Shown here one piece after another: positions 33,040 to 42,118 of a DNA stretch of 45,896 nucleotides. The notes beneath the pieces are model-generated. The model worked only from the letters and a program-made list of their open reading frames with translations. It did no database searches and had not been told where the DNA came from. This DNA comes from Gemmatimonadota bacterium (lineage in GTDB: Bacteria; Gemmatimonadota; Gemmatimonadetes; Longimicrobiales; Gaopeijiaceae): contig VXMI01000143.1 in the NCBI GenBank assembly GCA_009841165.1, positions 1-45,896 on the forward strand. The letters are read 5' to 3'. The position numbers were made by a program, and so were the translations under genes. The first letter of the stretch is position 1. Each line of letters begins with the position of its first letter.

Positions 33040-34278
33040 GTGCGGTTACTGACCCTTGGAGCTGCGTTGGTCCTTTGTGGCCCCGGCATGCTGCGCGGGC
33101 AGACCGCGTGTCCGACCCCTTGGCAGTTGGAAGAGGTTCTGCGGATCGGATCCGTGGAAAGCACGGACTTGGTCGCGCGTGTCCTGGATCTTGCGATCGG
33201 GCCCGACAGCGCCCTTTATGTCGCCCAGGCCATGGTGCCTGCGGTCACGGTGTTCTCTCTTGATGGCCGGGTGGTTGGTCGGATCGGTCGTGCGGGACGG
33301 GGACCAGGTGACCTCGAGGTTTCGGCCAGGGGTGTGGGCTGGATGGGAGACACTCTCTGGGTAGCCGACCTCAACCGGATCCAGTTGTTCAACGCTGACG
33401 AACGCGCGCCGGAGCAGGTTATCCAATTCTCAACGGGCGTGCCCGAGGAAGGGTCGCGCCTGAGCCCGGGCCATATGCTCGCCGACGGTAATCTCATTGG
33501 CAGGCGTCGCATCACCGATGGGCGCGCCTTGTCGTCCCGAGGCGAGAACCCAGGCCTCGCGCTGCGCCGCCTTTCACGATCCGGCGAAGTGCTGGACACA
33601 ATCGCCACCGTCGAATGGCCGGGCAACGCCATTGAGCATGAGAGGGACGCTCGGTTGTTCCCTGGTGAACACCCCCTTAGAGACCTCCCCCCTCTTGGGC
33701 TCGGCGAATACCGTACCGCGCTCAAGCCCGACGGCTCCGCAGTCGTGAAGATCGGGAAGGTGCAAGAAGACGCAACTCCACCGGCCTTCGACCTTCTCGT
33801 GATATCAATCCATGGAGACACGCTCCTGCATCGGTCCGTCAAGTACGAACCCCGCGAAGTCACCCGTGCGATGGAACGCCGCCTGGCGGATGAGTATGCA
33901 AGGCAAAGGGCCGGAGATCACCGACCCTCGTCCCCAGCGTTTGAGCGCACGCGTCGTGCGGCTCTCAGTGTTTTCTGGGTTCCAGAGTATCTGCCCCCGG
34001 TCAGGCAGGTCGTGGCTGGAACGGACGGAACCATCTGGTTGCTTCGCGAGATGCGGGAGGACCGCGTCGATATCTGGGAGATCTACGATTCGGATGGCAC
34101 GCTGGAAGGCACGGTGGAGATTGGGCACGGTCGCAGTTCCGCAGTTCCCTGGGCCCCCTGGGCTCCTCGTCTCGCGGTTGCCCTCGCGAGCCGTGACGAA
34201 CTCTGGGGCGCCACGTATGACGATTTGGACGTCCCGTACATACACCGGTACCTGGTTGATCGGAAGTGCGTGCCTTAG
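33040..34278 (+). CDS. Exported six-bladed beta-propeller-like protein
   Basis: The start is the GTG at 33040, with GGAGGAG six bases upstream; 412 residues. A signal peptide (LLTLGAALVLCGPGMLRGQ) precedes C24. Repeated short-strand patterns such as VLDLAIGPDSALYVAQ, VFSLDGRVVGRIGRAGRGPG, GDTLWVADLNRIQLFNAD and VAGTDGTIWLLREM are NHL/6-bladed-propeller features, as in the BF3164-like lipoproteins. GRAGRGPGDL is a frequent signature in this group. It lies 55 bases after the Cys-rich peptide and is probably co-transcribed. Such propellers are mostly of unknown function; binding of the partner peptide is a reasonable guess. A lipobox is not clear. Confidence 0.8.
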   Translation: MRLLTLGAALVLCGPGMLRGQTACPTPWQLEEVLRIGSVESTDLVARVLDLAIGPDSALYVAQAMVPAVTVFSLDGRVVGRIGRAGRGPGDLEVSARGVGWMGDTLWVADLNRIQLFNADERAPEQVIQFSTGVPEEGSRLSPGHMLADGNLIGRRRITDGRALSSRGENPGLALRRLSRSGEVLDTIATVEWPGNAIEHERDARLFPGEHPLRDLPPLGLGEYRTALKPDGSAVVKIGKVQEDATPPAFDLLVISIHGDTLLHRSVKYEPREVTRAMERRLADEYARQRAGDHRPSSPAFERTRRAALSVFWVPEYLPPVRQVVAGTDGTIWLLREMREDRVDIWEIYDSDGTLEGTVEIGHGRSSAVPWAPWAPRLAVALASRDELWGATYDDLDVPYIHRYLVDRKCVP

Positions 34279-34439
34279 CAGAAGTGTCGGGATCGGGCGG
34301 TTTCATTGCGAGAAAACGACGTATCCTGGTGGCACGGTGGCAAGGGCGTGCTGACTTGGTCGGTTCGCCAGTCTCTCACCCATCTCGCTGCGCCGACAAT
34401 TGGCGTCTGCGGCCAACAGAACCACCACGGAGGTGATTG

Positions 34440-35114
34440 ATGGCGAAGGCGAACTGGTTTGAGCGTATGATAGATGTCGCAACCCTGGGTGCCGGACTTG
34501 CGGCCGTGGTTGTGGCGGGAGTGTTGCTCGTTCGGACGATTGGTCCAGACCCTTCATCGGGCGGACCTGAGGGGGTGTCAGGCTGGCAGCGGTATGCCGG
34601 GGTCGGGCACCGACTGGGACCGGAAACGGCAGCCGTAACGATCATTGAGTTCGGTGACTATCAGTGCCCCTACTGCCGGGCATCGGAGGCCCATCTGGAG
34701 GCGATTCGGAGAGAATACGGCAACGACGTATCGCTGGTGTATAGACATTTTCCGTTGTCGGGGCATGGTTCGGCCTACTCGGCTGCACGCGCGGCGGAGT
34801 GCGCTGGAAAGCAGGATCGGTTCTGGGAGTTCCATGAGTTGCTCTATTCCACCACCCGTTGGATCGAGGACACGTCCGAGGGCGGGCTGGCGGGGCTAGC
34901 TGAGCAGGCCGGTGTGGTGAGCGTTGAACAGTTCACCCGCTGCCTTGCCGATCGCGAGATTGACGACCTTGTGAACGCCGACCTGGCGGCGGGACGAGAA
35001 CTGGGAATTCGGGGAACGCCTACGTTCCTGGTGAACGGGGAGCTTCATGCAGGCGTCCTCGATTCACTCCGGTTCAAGGTGTTGTTCGACGAGCTGGGTG
35101 AGGGTCGGCCCTGA
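34440..35114 (+). CDS. Membrane-anchored DsbA-like thiol-disulfide oxidoreductase (CPYC)
   Basis: The ATG at 34440 follows GGAGG by six bases; 224 residues. One membrane segment (residues ~13-33) leaves the rest in the periplasm. The active site is C76-P-Y-C79 (FGDYQCPYCR) and the cis-proline loop is GIRGTPTFLVNG, typical of DsbA/BdbD-like (Thioredoxin_4) enzymes that form disulfides. AAECAGKQDRFWEFHELLY is a further family signature. It lies 161 bases downstream of the propeller gene; its position near a ten-cysteine exported peptide suggests that the peptide is a substrate. A partner DsbB is not in the window. A related lipoprotein occurs at 44421. Confidence 0.88.
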   Translation: MAKANWFERMIDVATLGAGLAAVVVAGVLLVRTIGPDPSSGGPEGVSGWQRYAGVGHRLGPETAAVTIIEFGDYQCPYCRASEAHLEAIRREYGNDVSLVYRHFPLSGHGSAYSAARAAECAGKQDRFWEFHELLYSTTRWIEDTSEGGLAGLAEQAGVVSVEQFTRCLADREIDDLVNADLAAGRELGIRGTPTFLVNGELHAGVLDSLRFKVLFDELGEGRP

Positions 35115-35128
35115 CACCCCCGCCGCCG

Positions 35129-35638
35129 CTAAGAATCCCGCGGCGTCAGCCAGATCGACAGCCAGTCGCCCACCAGCGCCGGCCTCTCTTCCCCCTCGAT
35201 CTCCACCCGGCAACCCAGTGTCACCTGGCGCTGGCCCGGCTTGCGGTCGCGCACGTCCTTGACGGTGAAGTGCCCGCGGATGCGCGATCCGGAGAGGACC
35301 GGGGCGACCAGGCGGACGCCCTCGAACCCGTAGCTGGCGGGATAGCCGTCGCCGATGCCGCCGTCCATGGGGTAGCGGTAGATCTGGTAGAGCATCGGGG
35401 TCATGAGCGACATGGTCAGGAAGCCGAAGGAGATCGTGCGGCCCCAGGGGCTGTGCTCGGCCGCGTACGCCGGGTCCACGTGGTGCGGGTCGGGGTCCTC
35501 GGTGATCTCGCCGAAGGCGCTGATGCGGTCCTGGTCGACTTCGATCCAGTCCGAGACGAAGGTGCGGCCGACGGCCTGGTCGACGGTTTCGGGCGTGATG
35601 TAGTCGCGTTCGGACGCGGCGGCGGATTCGCGGGTCAT
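35129..35638 (-). CDS. MaoC-like hot-dog (R)-hydratase
   Basis: The 169-residue protein has the hydratase-2 motif in DQDRISAFGEITEDPDPHHVDPAYA, with the catalytic Asp/His pair in DPDPHHVD, followed by SFGFLTMSLMTPML. MaoC enzymes hydrate 2-enoyl-CoA to (R)-3-hydroxyacyl-CoA or act in side-chain degradation; the specific substrate is unknown. The ATG overlaps the permease stop (ATGA), so the two are coupled. It is convergent with the DsbA-like gene, 14 bases away. Confidence 0.85.
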   Translation of the reverse strand: MTRESAAASERDYITPETVDQAVGRTFVSDWIEVDQDRISAFGEITEDPDPHHVDPAYAAEHSPWGRTISFGFLTMSLMTPMLYQIYRYPMDGGIGDGYPASYGFEGVRLVAPVLSGSRIRGHFTVKDVRDRKPGQRQVTLGCRVEIEGEERPALVGDWLSIWLTPRDS

Positions 35639-37092
35639 TCGGACGGGGCCTCCTCGCCCAGAATCAGTTCACGGCGTTGCGGTTCGGTGACGGACTTCCT
35701 GAGCCGGCCCGAGGCAAACCAGAATAGGATGCCCAGCAGGAAGCAGGCGATGATGACCATCCACGCGACCGGGATGCCTTCGCCGGGTTCGTAGGGATCG
35801 CCGAGCGCCAGGACGACGAAGAGCGTCGCGGCCAGCGCCGAGCCGACCGCGGTGACGATGCCGCCGGGGACACGGTAGGGACGGCGCGCGTCCGGGCGGG
35901 TGACGCGCAGCTTCACGACGCCGATCGAGACCAGGGCGAAGATGATGCCGAAGCAGATAGTGGCGGCGCTCACGATGGGCGCGATCGCACCCTCGCCCAG
36001 AACCACGCCCAGCGCACCCAGCCCGCCGACGAACAGGAGGGCGCCCGAGGGGGTCCCGTGGCCCGTGTGGACGGAGCCCAGGAAGGTGGGCAGCATGCGC
36101 GCGCGGCTCATCGCGAAGAAGACGCGCGAGGCCGCGATGATCACCGCGTTCCAGGTGGTGAGGATGCCGATGAAGCCGGCGGCCAGCACCGCACGCGAGA
36201 AGAACGGAGACGAGAACGTCTCCTGGAAGGCCGTTGCGGCGGGCAGCTGGTCGTACTCGAGGAGCTGCTGCCAGGGAACGATCATCGATCCCGACATGAT
36301 GATCAGCACGTAGAAGGCCCCCGCGCCGAGCACCGCCAGCACGAGCATGAGCGCGGCGGCCCGTCCCGTGGTGCCCGGAGCGCGTTCCTCCATGAGCTGC
36401 GGGACCACGTCGAAGCCGGCCAGGAAAAACGGCGCCGTCACGAACGCCGCGATGATCCCGGGCATGATCGACCCGCTCTCGCTCCGCAATACGGCCGGCT
36501 CGAGGTTGGCCGTGTCGCCGAAGAGGAAGGCGGCGCCGATGAAGACCGCGCACAGCGCCAGAAAGCCGTAGGTCATCAGGTCCTGGAAACGGGTGGCCTT
36601 CGCGATGCCGCGGATGTTCATCCAGACCAGCACGGCCATCACGCCCAGCCCCAGCGCGAGCTTGCCGGGGCGCACGGGCACGTCGAACAGGGTGTACCAG
36701 ACCGGGCCTCCGAAGCCGGGGAAGAGGCTCTCGGCGAGCACTCCGATGGCGATGCCCTCCCACCCCGCGACGGCCGTGTAGATGAACGCCAGGGTCCAGG
36801 CGGTGATGAAGCTGGTGCCGGTGCCGAACGACTCGTACGTGTAGGCGAGTTCGCCGCCGGACACGGGAAACATCGACGCCATCTCGGCATAGCAGATGCT
36901 GATCAGCGCGATGAGCAGGGTGCCGGCCGCGAATCCGATGCTCGCACCCACCGGACCGGCCGGCTCCAGCCAGTAGCCCAGGTAGACCATCCACCCCACC
37001 CCGATGATGGTCCCGAAGGCGACCGTGAAGAACTGCACCTTGCCGACGGCGCGCTTGAGGGTCGGTCGGGCGGGCTGGTCGGGCGTTGGCAT
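35635..37092 (-). CDS. APC-superfamily amino-acid permease
   Basis: The 485-residue product starts at ATG 37092 (MPTPDQPARP); a clear RBS is not seen, and longer starts exist. About twelve membrane segments follow. FGTIIGVGWMVYLGYW (segment 1) and FPVSGGELAYTYESFGTGT are typical of APC transporters that move amino acids or amines by proton or sodium symport, or exchange. The coupled MaoC gene implies uptake of a compound degraded through a CoA thioester, but this is inference. It is divergent from the amidohydrolase at 37241. Confidence 0.88.
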   Translation of the reverse strand: MPTPDQPARPTLKRAVGKVQFFTVAFGTIIGVGWMVYLGYWLEPAGPVGASIGFAAGTLLIALISICYAEMASMFPVSGGELAYTYESFGTGTSFITAWTLAFIYTAVAGWEGIAIGVLAESLFPGFGGPVWYTLFDVPVRPGKLALGLGVMAVLVWMNIRGIAKATRFQDLMTYGFLALCAVFIGAAFLFGDTANLEPAVLRSESGSIMPGIIAAFVTAPFFLAGFDVVPQLMEERAPGTTGRAAALMLVLAVLGAGAFYVLIIMSGSMIVPWQQLLEYDQLPAATAFQETFSSPFFSRAVLAAGFIGILTTWNAVIIAASRVFFAMSRARMLPTFLGSVHTGHGTPSGALLFVGGLGALGVVLGEGAIAPIVSAATICFGIIFALVSIGVVKLRVTRPDARRPYRVPGGIVTAVGSALAATLFVVLALGDPYEPGEGIPVAWMVIIACFLLGILFWFASGRLRKSVTEPQRRELILGEEAPSE

Positions 37093-37240
37093 GTCGGTCG
37101 CGGGGCTCGGGTGGCCTGTCGAGGGGCGTCCGGCAATCAGCTTTCCCCGCGCGAGCCGTTCGCGCAAGTTGGACCAATGGGTCGCCCGGGGTGCGCGCCG
37201 CCCCTGGCGAAGGGTCTGTCGTTGCAGGAGGTTCGTCTTG

Positions 37241-38686
37241 ATGAAGAAGAGCGTCGGATTCTGCGCATTCGTGTCTGCCGCGCTGTGCACTGCCTGCGGC
37301 CCTCCGCCCCAGGAGTTCGCCTCGGGCACCGCGATCGAGAACGTGGCCGTGGTCGACGTGGCCGCCGGTTCCGTGACGGAGGGCCGCACCGTAGTGGTGC
37401 AGGGACGGAGGATTGCCGCCGTGGTCTCGCCGGACGACCTCTCGCTTGGCGACGCCGTCGAGCGCATCGACGCCGGCGGCGGCTACCTGATCCCCGGGCT
37501 CTGGGACATGCACGTCCACGAGCTTTCGCCCGGCTTCGAACCGGCGCTCCGGGTCTACATCGCCAACGGCGTGACCGGCGTACGGGACATGTGGGGCGGG
37601 CTGGACGTCTCGCGCGAAGCGCAGCAGGCGATCGCGGCCGGCGAGCGGGTCGGACCGCGTTCGATCGTCGCCGGGAACATCACGGACGGCGCCAACGCCT
37701 GGTGGCCCGGGTCGGTGATCGCCGACACGCCCGAACGCGGTCGCTTCGTGGTCGATTCGCTGGCCGATGCGGGCGCGGGCTTCGTCAAGGTGTATTCCGC
37801 GCTCGAGGCCGACGCCTTCGCGGCCATCGCGGAGCGGGCGGCGGCGCGCGGGATCGACGTGGCCGGACACGTCCCGTTCACGGTCACCGCGGGAGAGGCG
37901 TCGGAAGCGGGGATGCGCAGCATGACCCACATGTTCGGCGTCGTGGAAGCCTGCTCGTCGAACGATGCCGAGGTGCGCGCGCTAAGGGCGGAATGGATGG
38001 CGGACCGTGCGGAGGGCGGCGGGTTCACCGACCCGTTCTTCAATCCCGACCTGTACCGCGCCATCGTCGATGCGGCCGACGACGACGCCTGCCGCGAGCT
38101 TCTGGCACAACTGGCCGGCAACGGCACCTGGCTCACACCGACGCTCACCGTGTTGAGCAGCATGGCCTCGCTCCACCGGCTCCGGGAAGAGGACGATCCG
38201 AGACTGCAGTACATGCCGCAGCCGATCGTGGCGAGCTGGCAGGTGCGGATGCCGCAGATGGCGGCCGATACGCCGGAGAACATCGAGGCGCGCGAGCGTT
38301 TCTTCGACCGGCAGCTGGCGGTCACCGGAATGGCCGCCGCAGCGGGCGTCGGCATTCTGGCCGGGACCGATACACCCAATCCGTTCGTCTATCCAGGATT
38401 CAGCCTCCACGACGAACTGGAGCTGCTCGTGCGCGCCGGTCTCAGCTCCCGCGACGCCCTGGCCGCGGCCACGACCGCACCGGCCGAGTTCCTGGGCGCG
38501 ACCGATTCGCTCGGCACGGTCGCCGCCGGAATGCTCGCCGACCTGGTGCTGCTGGAAGCCAACCCCTTCGACGACATCGGGAACACCCGGCGCATCGCGC
38601 TGGTGGTCGCCAACGGGCGGTTCTTCGCGCGGCCCGAACTGGACGCCCTGCTCGAAGAGGTCCGGAGTGAGCGCGCGGGCGGCTGA
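37241..38686 (+). CDS. Exported amidohydrolase lipoprotein
   Basis: The ATG at 37241 has AGGAGG nine bases upstream; 481 residues with a lipobox (LCTAC). The metal site is present: H-V-H in LWDMHVHELS, a probable carboxylated lysine in GFVKVYSALE, His in DVAGHVPF and MTHMFG, and Asp in LAGTDTPNP. The C-terminal ADLVLLEANPFDDI matches the imidazolonepropionase-like amidohydrolase family. It probably cleaves an amide or cyclic amide in the envelope; the substrate is unknown. It is unrelated in detail to the amidohydrolase pair at 9948-12439, but shows the same repeated use of this fold. Confidence 0.9.
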   Translation: MKKSVGFCAFVSAALCTACGPPPQEFASGTAIENVAVVDVAAGSVTEGRTVVVQGRRIAAVVSPDDLSLGDAVERIDAGGGYLIPGLWDMHVHELSPGFEPALRVYIANGVTGVRDMWGGLDVSREAQQAIAAGERVGPRSIVAGNITDGANAWWPGSVIADTPERGRFVVDSLADAGAGFVKVYSALEADAFAAIAERAAARGIDVAGHVPFTVTAGEASEAGMRSMTHMFGVVEACSSNDAEVRALRAEWMADRAEGGGFTDPFFNPDLYRAIVDAADDDACRELLAQLAGNGTWLTPTLTVLSSMASLHRLREEDDPRLQYMPQPIVASWQVRMPQMAADTPENIEARERFFDRQLAVTGMAAAAGVGILAGTDTPNPFVYPGFSLHDELELLVRAGLSSRDALAAATTAPAEFLGATDSLGTVAAGMLADLVLLEANPFDDIGNTRRIALVVANGRFFARPELDALLEEVRSERAGG

Positions 38687-38780
38687 GGTTGACAGCGGAC
38701 GGTTCCACCGCGGTATAGTGTTGCTCGGGAAGACGGTTCTTTCAGCGAAAACGGTCCTTCAGGGAAACAGGAGTACGGGA

Positions 38781-39179
38781 ATGCAATTGAATCGTAGACT
38801 GCTGATCATCGGCGCGTTCGCGCTGGTCACCGGCCTGGCGGGTTGCGCCAGCGGCGGAGGCGGTGAGGGCGGCCCCCGGCGCGACCCCAACCGCATCACC
38901 TCCGAAGAGCTGGCCGAGTACACGACGCTCACCGCCGTCGACGTGGTGCGTCGGCTTCGGCCCCGCTGGCTGCAAGGCCGCGGTGCGGGCACGAGCGGCC
39001 AGAACACGCCGGTGCTGATCCTCGACGGCGCCCGCATGGGCGATGCTCAGAGCGCCCTGCGTTCGATCTCCGTCTCGGACATCCAGGAGATGGAGTACAT
39101 GAACGCGTCGGACGCCACGATGCGGTTCGGTACCAACTTCACCGGCGGGGCGATCATCGTCAGGAGCCGCAGCAGGTAG
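38781..39179 (+). CDS. Small lipoprotein with TonB plug-like domain
   Basis: The ATG at 38781 follows AGGAG by seven bases; 132 residues with lipobox GLAGC. The C-terminal half (TPVLILDGARMGD, ISVSDIQEMEYMNASDATMRF, FTGGAIIVRSR) has the order of strand, helix and strand of a TonB receptor plug, shortened. There is no barrel. It lies 94 bases after the amidohydrolase and may be a separate unit. It is the second stand-alone plug-like protein here (first at 6388). Confidence 0.75.
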   Translation: MQLNRRLLIIGAFALVTGLAGCASGGGGEGGPRRDPNRITSEELAEYTTLTAVDVVRRLRPRWLQGRGAGTSGQNTPVLILDGARMGDAQSALRSISVSDIQEMEYMNASDATMRFGTNFTGGAIIVRSRSR

Positions 39180-39218
39180 TCCCGGAACCCCGGCACACCA
39201 TCGCCGGGAAACCGGGGA

Positions 39219-40385
39219 CTACCCGACCCTCAAGAACCGCCGGGCGAAATCGGTCAGGACGCGTGCGCACGTTTCGATCTCGGCCACGCTGACCCATTCC
39301 ACCGCCGCGTGCGCCTGCGCGATCGAGCCCGGGCCGAAGCACACCGCCGGCGTGCCGTGCTCGTTCAGGAAGCAGGCGTCCACCCACGCCGACATCCCCT
39401 CGAGCGCACCCGGCACGCCGGATCTTTCGCACGCTTCCCTCAGCCCGGTCACCAGCGGCGACGACTTCGGCACCTCGGTCGCCGCCCGAAACAGCCCCGG
39501 CGACGCCCGGCCCTTCAACCCGGGACGGCGCTCGTGGGCCCGCGCCAGCACCCGCTCCACCTCGGCCATCACCGAGTCGGCGGTTTCGTGCGGCAGCGTT
39601 CGACGTTCGACGACCAGATCGCAGCGATCCGGGTAGACCGAGGGCGCGCTTCCGCCGCTGATCGTTCCCGCGTGCAGCGATGCTGGGCCCAGGAGCGGGT
39701 GGTTGGTCTCGCGCGCCAGTCTCTGCGCCTCCTCCTCGAAGGCGACGAGCAGATGGCCCATGTGCGCGATCGCGTCAACGCCGATCTCCGGACGGGAGCC
39801 GTGCGCCGCGCGTCCTTCCACCCGCGCATCGATCCACAGGAAGCCCTTGTGGGCCGGCATGATCGCAAGGCTGGTGGGCTCGCAGACCACGGCCGCGTCC
39901 GCGCTGACGCCGCCTTCGACGAGCGCGGCCATGCCCAGCGAGGCGTGTTCCTCGTCGGCTGTGAGCGCAACGATCAGCTCGCCCAGGACCTCCTCATCCG
40001 CGAGCGCCGCCGCCGCCGCCAGCGCGCATGCCACCCCCGACTTCATGTCGGCCGACCCGCGCCCGTACATCCGGCCGTCCCGGATGTCGCCCGAGAACGG
40101 CTCGGCCATCCCCGCCACGCCCACGGTGTCCAGGTGGCCGTTGAGCAGAAGTGACGGTCCCGCGCCCCCGCCCCGCCGGGCCACCACGTTGTATCGGCCG
40201 GGCGCGACTTCGACCGTGGCCGGCCGGTAGCCCCAGGCGTCGAGCCACTCGGCGGCCAGCTCCGCCACGGCGCCCTCTCCGTCGCCCCCCTCCTCGAGTA
40301 CCGGATTCACCGAAGGCGTGCGGACCAGTTGCTGCGTCAGGGCTACCGGATCGGCGCGAGTCATGGCATCGGTCGGGCGCGACAT
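39219..40385 (-). CDS. M20-family metallopeptidase (ArgE/DapE-like deacylase)
   Basis: I chose ATG 40385 (MSRPTDAMTR); ATG 40364 is an alternative. Metal ligands are in NGHLDTVG, RGSADMKSG and TADEEHASLG (general base Glu), and the C-terminal His-containing segment is FGPGSIAQAHAAVEWV. Residues ~180-300 form the dimerisation domain. This is the M20 layout of acetylornithine or succinyldiaminopimelate deacylase and of related aminoacylases; a degradative aminoacylase would suit this region better than a biosynthetic role. No signal peptide, so cytoplasmic. Neighbours give no pathway. Confidence 0.85.
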   Translation of the reverse strand: MSRPTDAMTRADPVALTQQLVRTPSVNPVLEEGGDGEGAVAELAAEWLDAWGYRPATVEVAPGRYNVVARRGGGAGPSLLLNGHLDTVGVAGMAEPFSGDIRDGRMYGRGSADMKSGVACALAAAAALADEEVLGELIVALTADEEHASLGMAALVEGGVSADAAVVCEPTSLAIMPAHKGFLWIDARVEGRAAHGSRPEIGVDAIAHMGHLLVAFEEEAQRLARETNHPLLGPASLHAGTISGGSAPSVYPDRCDLVVERRTLPHETADSVMAEVERVLARAHERRPGLKGRASPGLFRAATEVPKSSPLVTGLREACERSGVPGALEGMSAWVDACFLNEHGTPAVCFGPGSIAQAHAAVEWVSVAEIETCARVLTDFARRFLRVG

Positions 40386-40583
40386 GCGTCCAGTTTTCAC
40401 CCTGTCCTTCGGAAAAAGGTACACGGCCGAGGCTTCCCGAGATTCTGCCGCGGGAACCCGCAGACGGTGGGAAAGCTAACCCACGCAACGAGATCGGACA
40501 CCGCTTGCCCGCGCTCGCAAGCGCCCCGACAGTGTGGCACGGAACTTGCTCGACCGATCGGGACGCAGCTGGGGGGATCACGG

Positions 40584-40796
40584 GTGCAGCGTCACCACCA
40601 ACACAAGGAGGGAGCAATTCGCAAGTCAACCGTCAATCTGCTGGGCGCAGCCGCGCTGGTCGCGGCGGGCGTAGCTCTTCTCCGTCAGGGAAGCCAGAGA
40701 CAGGAGCCGACCGAGGCCAAGACCGAAGAGGCTCCCCCGGGGGAGAAGGCTCCCGGGAACGTCAGGCTCGACCGTCTGAGAGAGCTCGGGATCTAG
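40584..40796 (+). CDS. Small membrane protein, unknown function
   Basis: The 70-residue reading starts at GTG 40584, about seven bases after GGGGGGA. One hydrophobic segment (VNLLGAAALVAAGVALL) is followed by a polar tail rich in Glu, Lys and Pro (PTEAKTEEAPPGEKAP) and a final RLDRLRELGI. A stronger SD, AAGGAGG, sits five bases before an in-frame ATT at 40618, so a rare ATT start is possible. I do not recognise the family. A strong terminator follows 63 bases after the stop. Confidence 0.5.
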   Translation: MQRHHQHKEGAIRKSTVNLLGAAALVAAGVALLRQGSQRQEPTEAKTEEAPPGEKAPGNVRLDRLRELGI

Positions 40797-40859
40797 CCGT
40801 TCCGTGGGACGGTGGCCATGCGGCCGCCGACCCGGCGTCCGAGCGAGATTACCCAGAGC

Positions 40860-40891
40860 AAAGGGGGGCGACCCATCGGTCGCCCCCCTTT
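40860..40891. terminator. Strong bidirectional terminator hairpin
   Basis: AAAGGGGGGCGACC and GGTCGCCCCCCTTT pair perfectly (14 bp) around the loop CATC. The arms end in A and T runs, so it can work on both strands. It lies between the small membrane protein and the convergent ferredoxin gene. Confidence 0.85.
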
Positions 40892-40944
40892 CGCGTCTTC
40901 GGCCCGCAGTTGTCCGGCTGCCGCGCTCCGCTCGCCTATTGCGC

Positions 40945-41178
40945 CTATTCGAAGTGCACCGCGTTCTTTTCGATGTAGTCCGACCACTCCGGGGGCACGT
41001 CGGTATCCGGGAAGATCGCCTGCACCGGGCACTCCGGTTCGCACGCCCCACAGTCGATGCACTCATCCGGGTGAATGAGATACTGCTCCCCGGCTTCGTA
41101 GATGCAGTCGACCGGGCACACTTCCACGCAACTGGCGTCCTTGGTGCCGATGCATGGCTCGGTGATGATGTATGTCAA
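40945..41178 (-). CDS. fdxA: 7Fe ferredoxin ([3Fe-4S][4Fe-4S])
   Basis: The 77-residue protein reads [20 protein letters not shown]. Cysteines 9, 17, 21, 25, 40, 43, 46 and 50 follow the C-x7-C-x3-C-P pattern that binds a 3Fe-4S cluster and the C-x2-C-x2-C-x3-C-P pattern that binds 4Fe-4S, as in Azotobacter ferredoxin I. The start is the TTG at 41178, because no ATG or GTG precedes the conserved [16 protein letters not shown] lies just upstream. It is a cytoplasmic electron carrier. Confidence 0.92.
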   Translation of the reverse strand: MTYIITEPCIGTKDASCVEVCPVDCIYEAGEQYLIHPDECIDCGACEPECPVQAIFPDTDVPPEWSDYIEKNAVHFE

Positions 41179-41278
41179 AACTTCCTCTGGGTTCGATGCT
41201 TCCGGTTCCGATCGTGGACTCTGCGAAAACTGATGATTGCGGAACTCGTAACGGGTGGCAACCCTGCCACCCCCCGGG

Positions 41279-42118
41279 TCACGCCCCCAGGGACGACCGG
41301 AAGTGCCGCAGGGTAGCGCGAACGGCCCTGTCGAGCCCGGGCGTCGACCCTTCGAAGGGATGCACGGCCTCGAAGGTGTGTCCCGAACCCTCCACGGGCT
41401 CCAGCCGCGCGCGCGGGCCGGCCCGGACGAGTTCGCGGGCTTCGACGATCGACACGGTCGCATCCTCCGAGCCGTGTACGATCAGCCACGGAGCGTTCAC
41501 CCTGGCCGCGGCGGCAACGATGTCGAAGCGGCGGCTGTTCGCTTCGAGATCGTCCAGCACCGTGCGGTATAGCGGCATCTCCTGTCCGGTGCGCGCGTTG
41601 GCGATGTAGACCACGCCCTGCCGCTTCCATTCCTCCCGCTGCTCCCGGGTCCAGCGCTGGAAGGTCGAGATGGCGGCCCAGGTCACCAGCGAAGAAACGT
41701 CGTCGCGCTCGGCCACGGTGACGATGCCGGTTCCGCCCCCCCGGCTGTGCCCCAGGATGCCCACCGCCTCCGGCCGGCGCCCGCCGCTCCACTCGCCCGC
41801 CGCCAGGAGGTCGACCATGTGGTGCACGTCGCCCACTTCGTGGCTGAAGGTATTCCTCCCGAAGGCCTCCAGGTCGGTGAAGTCCACGAGGTTCGGCCCG
41901 ACCCCGTTCCGGGACCCGTTGAACGAGACGACGAGGTGGCCGTCCTCGGCGAGTCGCTCGCACAGGTGCGGAAAGAAGCCCCAGTCCTTGAAGCCCTTGA
42001 AGCCGTGCGCGACCAGCACCGCCGACCGGGGTTCGGCCGCCGCGGGGCGCCGGACATCGATGCGGATGACTTCGCCGTGCGGAGGCACAACCTCGTCACG
42101 CTTGTGGATCAGGGCCAT
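41279..42118 (-). CDS. Alpha/beta hydrolase, dienelactone-hydrolase/S9-like
   Basis: The 279-residue protein has [17 protein letters not shown] (oxyanion region), the elbow G-H-S-R-G-G (ILGHSRGGG), Asp in [10 protein letters not shown] and His in GSGHTFE, a complete triad. There is no signal peptide. The substrate is unknown. The start overlaps the end of the adenosyltransferase gene by ten bases, so the two are in one operon with the small gene at 42667. Confidence 0.87.
   Translation of the reverse strand: MALIHKRDEVVPPHGEVIRIDVRRPAAAEPRSAVLVAHGFKGFKDWGFFPHLCERLAEDGHLVVSFNGSRNGVGPNLVDFTDLEAFGRNTFSHEVGDVHHMVDLLAAGEWSGGRRPEAVGILGHSRGGGTGIVTVAERDDVSSLVTWAAISTFQRWTREQREEWKRQGVVYIANARTGQEMPLYRTVLDDLEANSRRFDIVAAAARVNAPWLIVHGSEDATVSIVEARELVRAGPRARLEPVEGSGHTFEAVHPFEGSTPGLDRAVRATLRHFRSSLGA

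Noticed and set aside
35110-35150. Possible hairpin between the convergent DsbA-like and MaoC genes
   Set aside because: Only CGCCGC/GCGGCG and short outer arms pair, with a long loop, and there is no T run.
35669-38670. Very long frames opposite the permease and amidohydrolase genes (up to 870 codons)
   Set aside because: They are rich in Arg, Gly, His and Pro, lack domains, and run antisense to clear genes. GC-rich third positions create them.
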